A stretch of DNA of 9,417 bases from Microbacterium sp. (GTDB taxonomy: Bacteria; Actinomycetota; Actinomycetes; Actinomycetales; Microbacteriaceae), in assembly GCA_003524435.1 (NCBI GenBank), contig DQHP01000143.1, positions 1-9,417 on the forward strand. Reading direction: 5' to 3'. Positions within the stretch are counted from its first letter, which is position 1. Every line of letters starts with the position of its first letter. A model generated the notes under the pieces. It searched no databases. It saw only the letters and a program-made list of their open reading frames with translations, and was not told the origin of the DNA. The position numbers and the translations under genes are program-made. Positions 4,118 to 9,417 of the stretch are shown in pieces.

Positions 4118-6652
4118 TCACAGCCGGTCGACGCTCTCGATCGCGACCACGGCTTCACCCGCCTCGTCGGATGCCGCGAGATTGACCGTCGCCGAAATGC
4201 CCCAGTCATGATCGCCGGCGGGGTCATCGAGAATCTGGCGCACCGTCCAGGTGGCCGCGCCCTCGGTCAGTAGAAGCAGCTTTGAGCTGCGGGCATCCGC
4301 GCCGGTGAGGATGTCGTCGTGCTCGGCGAAGTACTTATCGAGGGCGTCATCCCACGCATCGGCGCCGAAATCCGGATCGAGCGCGGCGAGGGCATTGACG
4401 TCTTCGCGGGCCGCGAGCTGGACCCGGCGGAACAGCTCGTTACGCACCAGAATGCGGAAGGCACGCGTGTTGCTGGTGAGCCTCTTCGGGGCGGGCGGGA
4501 CGATGGGCTCGTCGTCGGCACGGTGCAGATCGACCTGGCCGTTGTCGATGCCAGCGCGTAGCTCTTCCCACTCATCGAGCAAGCTGGAATCGACCTGGCG
4601 GACCAGCTCTCCGAGCCACTCGATAAGGTCGCGGAGGTCCTCCGTCTTCAGCTCCTCCGGGATCGTCTGGGAGGCCGCGCGATACGCGTCGGACAGGTAT
4701 CTCAGCACTACACCCTCTGAGCGCGCGATCTTGTAGTACGCAACATATTCCCCAAACGACATGGCTCGCTCGTACATGTCGCGAACGACAGCCTTCGGCC
4801 GCAGTTCGAAGTCGCGAATCCACGGCTGTGCCGCGCTGAAAGTCTCGAATGCTGCGCTGAGCAGTTCGTCGAGCGGCTTCGGATACGTGATCTGCTCGAG
4901 CAGCTCCATCCGCTCGTCGTACTCGATGCCCTCACGCTTCATCTCGGCCACTGCCTCGCCGCGCGCGAGGAACTCCTGCTGGCTGAGGATGGCCCGGGGA
5001 TTTTCTAACGTCGATTCGACGATGGAGATCATGTCCAGAGCGAAGCCCGGTGCTTCAGGATCGAGCAACTCGAATGCCGCCAGCGCGAACGGAGACAGCG
5101 GCTGGTTAAGCGCGAAGTTCGGCTGCAGGTCGACGGTGAGACGAATCTCGCCCGCAGGCGTTTGCTCCACCACCCCTGATTCAAGCAGCGTCCGGTAGAT
5201 CCCGATCGCCCTTAGTGCCAACAGGCGCTGCCGCTCCCGCGGCTCGTGGTTGTCATATATCAATGCGCGCATATTTCCGAAGACATCGCCGCCGCGGCCG
5301 ATCACGTTGAGCATCATTGCGCTTGTGATCTGCATGTGCGAAGTGAGTGTTTCGGGCTCAGCATCGATGAGCTTACGAAACGACGGTTCTCCCCACGACA
5401 CGAAGCCGTCCGGGGCCTTCTTGCGAATCAGCTTGCGTTTCTTCTTCGGATCGTCGCCCGCCTTCTTGATCGCGGCGGCGTTCTCGGTCTCGTGCTCGGG
5501 TGCCTGAGCGACAACGGTGCCAGCGGTGTCAAAGCCCGCGCGCCCTGCTCGGCCAGCGATTTGATGGAACTCGCGGGCGTTCAGTTGCCGCATCCGCGTG
5601 CCGTCAAACTTCGTCAGTGCCGTCAGCAGCACCGTGCGGATGGGCACATTGATACCGACGCCGAGGGTGTCGGTGCCGCAGATCACTCGCAGCATCCCTC
5701 GCTGGGCGAGCTGCTCGACGAGACGCCGATATTTCGGCAGCATCCCCGCGTGGTGAACCCCGATGCCCGCGCGCAAGAACTTTGAGAGGGTTTTGCCGAA
5801 GGCGGTGGTGAACCGGAATTCGCCGATGAGCGCTGCGATCTGGTCACGCTGCTCGCGCGTCGCGACCTTCGTACTCGATAGTGCCTGGGCGCGCTCCATT
5901 GCGGCGGCCTGAGAGAAGTGCACGACATAGACCGGCGCCTGTCCGGTGCCCAGCAGATCGTCGACCGTCTCGTGGATCGGCGTCAGCTCGTAGAAGAAGT
6001 GCAGTGGCACGGGCCGCTCGACACCGGTGACCACCGCGGTTTCCCGACCGGTGCGCCGAGTGAGATCCGCTGCCAGCGCGGTGACATCTCCGAGCGTCGC
6101 CGACATCAACACGAACTGCGCTTGTGGCAGCGTCAGCAGCGGTACCTGCCATGCCCACCCGCGCTCGGGGTCGGCGTAGAAGTGGAATTCATCCATCACC
6201 ACTTGCCCGACATCGGCTGAAGGCCCCTGCCGCAGCGCGAGGTTCGCGAGGATCTCGGCCGTGCAGCAGATGATCGGCGCATCCGGGTTGACCGACGAAT
6301 CCCCTGTGATCATGCCGACGTTCTCGGCGCCAAAAGTATCAACGAGTGAGAAGAACTTCTCACTCACCAATGCCTTGATCGGCGCGGTGTAGTAGCTGCG
6401 ACGGCCCTCCGCCAGAGCCGAGAAGTGCGCGCCGACGGCAACCAGCGACTTGCCGGTTCCTGTCGGCGTGGAAAGGATCAGATTCTGCCCCGAGACGATC
6501 TCAATGACAGCCTCGTCCTGGGCCGGATACAGCTGGATGCCGGTGGCCTCTGCCCATTCGACGAATGCCAGGTAGACGGCATCCGGGTCGACGCTCCCGT
6601 CTGCGCGCGGTTCGAGCAGGGCTGCGGGGTCGAGCCGCGAGGGAGAAGTCAT
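4118..6652 (-). CDS. Superfamily 2 DExH-box helicase with DUF3516-type C-terminus
   Basis: This 844-residue protein has the full helicase core: YPAQ (42-45, Q-like motif), TPTGTGKS (62-69, Walker A), APIKAL (90-95, motif Ia), TAEIL (131-135), DEFH (154-157, Walker B), SAT (184-186, motif III), VHHAGMLP (299-306), GTDTLGVGIN (326-335, motif V) and QIAGRAGRAG (364-373, motif VI). These are closest to Ski2-like RNA/DNA helicases. A Lys/Arg-rich segment follows (402-412). Residues from about 420 to the end match the C-terminal region that, in actinobacteria, is annotated DUF3516. The family is presumed to unwind nucleic acid with ATP; its in vivo substrate is not established to my knowledge. I chose the ATG at 6652 because homologues begin MTSPxxLDPAxLL; an in-frame TTG at 6682 lies inside a palindrome. 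AAGGA (6655-6659) is only 2 nt from the ATG, a poor spacing. It is the last gene of a co-directional run and converges on the azoreductase remnant. Confidence 0.92.
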   Translation of the reverse strand: MTSPSRLDPAALLEPRADGSVDPDAVYLAFVEWAEATGIQLYPAQDEAVIEIVSGQNLILSTPTGTGKSLVAVGAHFSALAEGRRSYYTAPIKALVSEKFFSLVDTFGAENVGMITGDSSVNPDAPIICCTAEILANLALRQGPSADVGQVVMDEFHFYADPERGWAWQVPLLTLPQAQFVLMSATLGDVTALAADLTRRTGRETAVVTGVERPVPLHFFYELTPIHETVDDLLGTGQAPVYVVHFSQAAAMERAQALSSTKVATREQRDQIAALIGEFRFTTAFGKTLSKFLRAGIGVHHAGMLPKYRRLVEQLAQRGMLRVICGTDTLGVGINVPIRTVLLTALTKFDGTRMRQLNAREFHQIAGRAGRAGFDTAGTVVAQAPEHETENAAAIKKAGDDPKKKRKLIRKKAPDGFVSWGEPSFRKLIDAEPETLTSHMQITSAMMLNVIGRGGDVFGNMRALIYDNHEPRERQRLLALRAIGIYRTLLESGVVEQTPAGEIRLTVDLQPNFALNQPLSPFALAAFELLDPEAPGFALDMISIVESTLENPRAILSQQEFLARGEAVAEMKREGIEYDERMELLEQITYPKPLDELLSAAFETFSAAQPWIRDFELRPKAVVRDMYERAMSFGEYVAYYKIARSEGVVLRYLSDAYRAASQTIPEELKTEDLRDLIEWLGELVRQVDSSLLDEWEELRAGIDNGQVDLHRADDEPIVPPAPKRLTSNTRAFRILVRNELFRRVQLAAREDVNALAALDPDFGADAWDDALDKYFAEHDDILTGADARSSKLLLLTEGAATWTVRQILDDPAGDHDWGISATVNLAASDEAGEAVVAIESVDRL

Positions 6653-6676
6653 GATCCTTCGATCATCCCACCCGCC

Positions 6677-6760
6677 GCACAACTCCGGAGAATCAGCCGG
6701 ATTCGGACTCTGCCGAGCCGAAACCGAGCCGATCGGCGAAATTCCTCCGGAGAGTTATGC
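6677..6760. repeat. 84-nt imperfect palindrome upstream of the helicase gene
   Basis: The block starts GCACAACTCCGGAGAAT (6677-6693), and the complement of its end (6740-6760) reads GCATAACTCTCCGGAGGAATT, so the ends are inverted copies with one mismatch and two small bulges. The 8-mer palindrome CTCCGGAG occurs in both arms (6683-6690 and 6745-6752). The interior has further complementary pieces such as TTCGG and CCGAA. It fills much of the gap between the helicase start and the end of the alkylation-repair gene. It may act as a terminator for the repair gene, as an operator, or be a dispersed REP-like repeat. No T-run is present. Confidence 0.6.
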
Positions 6761-6813
6761 GGGCAGAGTGTCGCCAAGGCGTGCGGGGCCAGCCAGCATC
6801 TCCAGCGCGACGA

Positions 6814-7485
6814 TCAGCTCTCCCGGCGCCTGACGATCTCGCCGATCCAGATCGGTGCGAAGGGTGACGTGCACCCTGGCGCGGTCGGGTAGTCGGCGAG
6901 TACCTGCAGGCGTTCGCCGATCTCTACTGCCCGCGTGCGCAGATCGGGATGGTGAATGCCGATCTGCGCCAGTGTCTCGTTCATGGCCCACTGCGGACGC
7001 GCCGGAGCATTCTTCATGTCCCGTTCGATGAGGTCGAGGAGGTGCTCGAGGTCGAGGCCCTCCGGCTTCTTCACCACGCGCTCGACGGTCAGGGCCCAGG
7101 CTGCCGCCGCGACCGTGGGATTGGCGTCACCGAACCAGCGCAGACGCAGCTCTTCGGACTGCGGAGTCTTCTTGGCGACGTAATTCACGAACCAGTCGTT
7201 GACCTTCGGCGGCCGTGTCTCGCGCAGCATCGCGTCGAGGTCGTCGGCCGTGAACTCCCGTGGCTTGCAGATCAGCAGCGCAAGCAGCCGTGGGGCTGTG
7301 TCACCGGTGGCCCATAGATCTTTAGCCAGCGCATGATTCGTCTTGATCTGTTTCGCCAGCGCGCGCATCTTGGACAGATTGATGCCGTGATCGTCGCCGC
7401 GCTTCTCATTCGCGGCACGCATCTTCGGGTCTTCGAGCGCGGCGAGTTCGGCGAGCACGTCGGGGACGGTCATCGTTTCGGTCAT
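6814..7485 (-). CDS. AlkD-family DNA alkylation repair protein
   Basis: This 223-residue, mostly helical protein matches the AlkD-type DNA alkylation repair family (HEAT-like repeats). Recognisable segments are NEKRGDDHGINLSKMRALAK (26-45), KDLWATGD (55-62), PRLLALLICKPREF (65-78), DDLDAMLRETRPPKVNDWFVNYV (from 81), WALTVERVVKKPEGLDL (130-146), QWAMNETLAQIGI (165-177), GERLQVL (190-196) and PGCTSPFAPIWI (203-214). AlkD proteins are glycosylases that release N3- and N7-alkylated bases without flipping them out. I cannot confirm the catalytic Asp by alignment here, so catalytic activity is by family only. The start at 7485 is set by TAATCT ending 6 nt upstream (leaderless). The next in-frame ATG, at 7473, is possible but less well placed. 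It sits 56 bp downstream of deoD and 161 bp upstream of the helicase, all on the same strand. Confidence 0.88.
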   Translation of the reverse strand: MTETMTVPDVLAELAALEDPKMRAANEKRGDDHGINLSKMRALAKQIKTNHALAKDLWATGDTAPRLLALLICKPREFTADDLDAMLRETRPPKVNDWFVNYVAKKTPQSEELRLRWFGDANPTVAAAAWALTVERVVKKPEGLDLEHLLDLIERDMKNAPARPQWAMNETLAQIGIHHPDLRTRAVEIGERLQVLADYPTAPGCTSPFAPIWIGEIVRRRES

Positions 7486-7491
7486 GAATAC

Positions 7492-7497
7492 AGATTA
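7492..7497 (-). promoter_or_regulatory. -10 box of the leaderless AlkD-type gene promoter
   Basis: TAATCT on the minus strand ends 6 nt before the ATG at 7485, placing transcription start on the A of the start codon. No Shine-Dalgarno sequence or clear -35 box is present. Confidence 0.48.
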
Positions 7498-7528
7498 GGT
7501 CAGCGCACTCTTCCGGGCGCCGACGGCC

Positions 7529-7550
7529 ACCGGCCTGCTGATCAGGCGGT
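7529..7550 (-). terminator. Weak hairpin at the end of deoD
   Basis: ACCGGCCTG (7529-7537) and CAGGCGGT (7543-7550) can pair with one bulged base around a 5-nt loop. The stem overlaps the deoD stop codon (7542-7544) and is not followed by a T-run on the minus strand. It is at best a weak or factor-dependent stop. Confidence 0.22.
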
Positions 7551-8252
7551 TGCTGATCTCAGAGCGATCTCGATCATGTCGCCGAAGGTCTGCTCGCGCT
7601 CCTGGGCTGTGGTCTCTTCCTTGGTGACGAGATGGTCAGAGACCGTGCAGATGGTGAGGGCGCGGCGGCCGTAGTAGGCGGCGAGGGTATAGAGCCCGCT
7701 CGTCTCCATCTCCACGGCAAGTGCGCCGTGTGCGATGAACGGTTCGGTGAGTTCGGGACGGGTGCTGTAGAACTGATCGCTGGTGAACAGCAGCCCGACA
7801 TGCACAGCGCTCTCAAGCTCCATATCCTCGCTCGCCTCCACTGCCGCCCGCAGCAGAGAGAAGTCCGCGACCGGTGCGAAGTCCTGCCCGTGAAAGCGGA
7901 CGCGGTTCATCCCGGAGTCCGTGCAGGCACCGTTCGCGATGATGATGTCGCGCATGCCGACCCGCTCGGTGAGCGCGCCGCAGGAGCCGACTCGCACGAT
8001 CGTCTGCACGTCGTATTCGTTAAACAGCTCGTTGGCGTAGATCGACATCGACGGCTGGCCCATGCCTGAACCCTGCACCGAGACACGGTGGCCCTGCCAG
8101 GTGCCGGTGAATCCCAGCATCCCGCGGGTCTCGGAGTACAGGACTGCGTCAGAGAGGAAGGTCTCGGCGATCCACTTCGCACGCAGCGGATCGCCCGGAA
8201 ACAGGACGACGGGGGCGATCTGACCGGGTGCTGCGGCGATGTGAGTGCTCAT
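7542..8252 (-). CDS. deoD: DeoD-type purine nucleoside phosphorylase
   Basis: This 236-residue protein is a typical hexameric (type II) purine nucleoside phosphorylase. It splits purine (deoxy)nucleosides with phosphate into free base and (deoxy)ribose 1-phosphate in the cytoplasmic salvage pathway. Key residues align with E. coli DeoD almost number for number: His4, Gly20 and Arg24 (PGDPLRAK, 19-26), Arg43, Arg87 and Ser90 (VRVGSCGAL, 86-94) for phosphate; VEMET (180-184, Glu181, Met182, Glu183) for the sugar; and SDH (205-207) with Asp206 as the base-protonating acid and Arg219 as its partner. Length matches the family (about 235-239). The start at 8252 keeps His4, which comes from the neighbouring subunit and is needed in the active site, and is preceded by a leaderless TACGCT box. 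Its neighbours show no other nucleoside genes. Confidence 0.96.
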   Translation of the reverse strand: MSTHIAAAPGQIAPVVLFPGDPLRAKWIAETFLSDAVLYSETRGMLGFTGTWQGHRVSVQGSGMGQPSMSIYANELFNEYDVQTIVRVGSCGALTERVGMRDIIIANGACTDSGMNRVRFHGQDFAPVADFSLLRAAVEASEDMELESAVHVGLLFTSDQFYSTRPELTEPFIAHGALAVEMETSGLYTLAAYYGRRALTICTVSDHLVTKEETTAQEREQTFGDMIEIALRSATA

Positions 8253-8258
8253 TCAGCC

Positions 8259-8264
8259 AGCGTA
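8259..8264 (-). promoter_or_regulatory. -10 box of the leaderless deoD promoter
   Basis: TACGCT on the minus strand ends 6 nt before the deoD ATG at 8252. The two bases after it are GG, giving TACGCTGG, the same 8-mer found before the yjdM-type gene. No Shine-Dalgarno sequence is present. Confidence 0.48.
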
Positions 8265-8305
8265 CCGAGGCCGCGTGCAGTGACCGATCCCAAGCCTTCG
8301 GCGCT

Positions 8306-8665
8306 TCAGGCCTTCTTGACGACGCTCGACTTCAGCAGCATCGCGCCGAAGCCGTCGATCTTGCAGTCGATGTCGTGGCCGTTCACCGGGTCGATAAGGC
8401 GGATGCCGCGTACCTTGGTGCCGGCTTTGATCCCGGTCGATCCCTTGACCTTGACGCTCGTGACGAGGGTGACGGTGTCGCCGTCCGACAGCACGTTGCC
8501 GACAGCATCCTTCACGACGCTGTCGCCTGGCTCATCTGACCCGGCCGTCTCCGCAGCTTCGCTCGGCGACCACTCATGACCGCACATCGGGCAGACCAGT
8601 AGAGCGCCCATCTCGTACGCGTGCTCACTGGAGCACTCGGGGCACAGGGGAAGCGAATCAGTCAT
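8306..8665 (-). CDS. yjdM: YjdM/PhnA-family zinc-ribbon protein
   Basis: This 119-residue protein is a full-length member of the YjdM (formerly PhnA) family. The N-terminal zinc ribbon has CPEC (8-11) and CPMC (25-28), and the C-terminal domain carries the highly conserved VKDAVGNVLSDGDTVTLV (51-68), VKVKGS (71-76), GTKVRGIRL (82-90) and HDIDCKIDGFGAMLLKS (97-113). Despite the old name, the family is not the phosphonoacetate hydrolase, and its biochemical role is still unclear. The protein should be cytoplasmic. The start at 8665 is supported by TACGCT ending 6 nt upstream. The promoter lies in the 31-bp gap after the MFS gene, so this gene can be read independently of it. It is separated from deoD by 53 bp. 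Confidence 0.93.
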   Translation of the reverse strand: MTDSLPLCPECSSEHAYEMGALLVCPMCGHEWSPSEAAETAGSDEPGDSVVKDAVGNVLSDGDTVTLVTSVKVKGSTGIKAGTKVRGIRLIDPVNGHDIDCKIDGFGAMLLKSSVVKKA

Positions 8666-8671
8666 ACGTCC

Positions 8672-8677
8672 AGCGTA
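8672..8677 (-). promoter_or_regulatory. -10 box of the leaderless yjdM-type promoter
   Basis: TACGCT on the minus strand ends 6 nt before the ATG at 8665. At 17-nt spacing the -35 position reads CTGATC (8695-8700), a weak match that overlaps the stop codon of the MFS gene. Confidence 0.48.
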
Positions 8678-8696
8678 GTTCGCCAGAGAGGAGTGA

Positions 8697-9417
8697 TCAG
8701 TGCGCTCGACGCCGTCGGGCGATCAGGATGCGCACCAGCACCACGGCGGCGACGAAAAGACAGAGCGCCGAGGTAATCGACAGGCCGACGGCGAAACTCG
8801 TCTGTGCCGCGATGAATCCCACTAGCAGTGAGCCGATGCCGGTGCCGGTATCGAAGCCGATGTTCCACACGGCGCTGGCGGTGTCGCGGTGGCGCGGCCC
8901 CACAACCGCGAACGACTCGACGAGCGTGACGTTTTGCAGACTGCCGTAGGCAATGCCGATCACAGCCATCCCGATCACCAGCGCCGCCCCGCCGCCGCCC
9001 GAGATCGCCCAGACGCATGAGGCGAGCCCCGCCGCGCCGAGCAGGAGAAGCGGTGGTTGGAATGGCAGGTATCCGAATCGGTCAGCCAGCCCGCCGATGA
9101 GCCAGCGAGCGGATGCTGAGCACACAGTGAGCGCGAAGAGCCCTGCCACTGCGTAGCCTCCCACTTCGGGGAACTGCGGTACGAAGGTCAGAAGCGCGCC
9201 GCCGGGCGCCGTAATGGTCAGCAAGACGGCGCTGGGTGCGATCAGTGGCAGCCACACCCTCGAGCCTGGTGTGTGCGCATGTTCGGGCTTCGGTGTCCGA
9301 GCGGCGTGGTCGAGGCGTCGCCCGAGCAAGAACGCGGGGATCGCGGCGACCACCGGGGCCGCACCGATGGCGAACACCGCCCAGAAGCCGACGTTGTCCG
9401 CGATCCACACCGAAGTG
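8697..9417 (-). CDS. MFS transporter, C-terminal half (partial)
   Basis: The open frame enters from the right edge of the window and ends at a TGA at 8697-8699, giving about 239 residues. An in-frame GTG at 9410 is almost certainly internal, since the frame stays open to the edge and the protein starts mid-topology. Numbering from that GTG, hydrophobic segments lie near 9-30, 53-78, 84-107, 117-136, 141-158, 190-207 and 209-230, fitting transmembrane helices 6-12 of a 12-helix major facilitator. The loop RWLIGGLADRFGY (102-114) is the motif-A-like loop between helices 8 and 9. A 20-residue polar linker (31-50, ending before RVWLPL) is the central cytoplasmic loop, and the C-terminus is Arg-rich. 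The substrate cannot be inferred. The N-terminal half, with its own motif A, is outside the window. Confidence 0.85.
   Translation of the reverse strand, partial: TSVWIADNVGFWAVFAIGAAPVVAAIPAFLLGRRLDHAARTPKPEHAHTPGSRVWLPLIAPSAVLLTITAPGGALLTFVPQFPEVGGYAVAGLFALTVCSASARWLIGGLADRFGYLPFQPPLLLLGAAGLASCVWAISGGGGAALVIGMAVIGIAYGSLQNVTLVESFAVVGPRHRDTASAVWNIGFDTGTGIGSLLVGFIAAQTSFAVGLSITSALCLFVAAVVLVRILIARRRRAH

Noticed and set aside
4088..4133. Perfect 8-bp inverted repeat CGTCGACC/GGTCGACG as a terminator between convergent genes
   Set aside because: The loop is about 30 nt, there is no T-run, and GTCGAC is a frequent palindrome in such GC-rich DNA. It may be chance.
4251..4736. Plus-strand open frame of 161 codons
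   Set aside because: It is a Ser/Arg-rich shadow of the helicase C-terminal region.
5246..5785. Plus-strand open frame of 179 codons
   Set aside because: It is antisense to helicase motif VI and neighbouring conserved segments and shows no protein-family pattern.
6653..6682. Alternative TTG start of the helicase at 6682
   Set aside because: The extra ten residues lack family similarity and the codon lies inside the arm of the palindrome; homologues begin at the ATG at 6652.
7632..8069. Plus-strand open frame of 145 codons
   Set aside because: It is antisense to deoD, whose active-site residues are fully conserved.
9408..9410. GTG as the true start of the MFS gene
   Set aside because: The frame remains open to the window edge and the protein would begin around transmembrane helix 6, so the gene continues outside.

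Overview
The window looks like chromosomal DNA from a high-GC Gram-positive actinobacterium, most likely a member of the Microbacteriaceae (Microbacterium-like). This rests on strong GC bias at third codon positions, actinobacterial protein styles, and short promoters of the form TANNNT placed exactly 6-7 nt before the ATG with no Shine-Dalgarno sequence, which is how leaderless genes look in this group. No tRNA, rRNA, CRISPR array, transposase or phage gene was seen.

Layout. (1) 1-189: the 3' end of a plus-strand gene, probably a FAD-dependent oxidoreductase. (2) 186-1572, minus strand: a two-gene operon with a protealysin-type M4 metalloprotease followed by, and overlapping, a small emfourin-like protein, the family that inhibits these proteases. 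(3) 1573-1840: a divergent intergenic region holding three 22-nt tandem repeats, an 88-nt nested palindrome and a leaderless promoter on each side. (4) 1841-3358, plus strand: an unusual short-chain dehydrogenase with an N-terminal zinc ribbon and no catalytic tyrosine at the usual place. (5) 3359-3465: a repeat-rich convergent spacer. (6) 3466-4098: an HxlR/DUF24 regulator divergent from a broken azoreductase gene whose start is fused to what looks like the end of an NTF2-like gene. (7) 4118-9417, minus strand: a co-directional run, in transcription order, of an MFS transporter (5' end outside the window), a YjdM/PhnA-type zinc-ribbon protein, DeoD purine nucleoside phosphorylase, an AlkD-type DNA alkylation repair protein, and a large DExH helicase with a DUF3516-type C-terminal region. 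Three of these have their own leaderless promoter candidate, so the run is probably not one simple operon.

How the genes may work together. The clearest functional pair is the M4 protease with its emfourin-type inhibitor. The HxlR regulator resembles YodB-type thiol sensors that control azoreductases; here its usual target survives only as a 5' fragment. AlkD and the helicase both act on nucleic acids but no direct link is visible. Three intergenic elements of about 84-88 nt (1705-1792, 3369-3453, 6677-6760) are imperfect palindromes of unrelated sequence and are candidates for dispersed REP-like repeats. The hexamer GGATGC and its complement look over-represented across the window.
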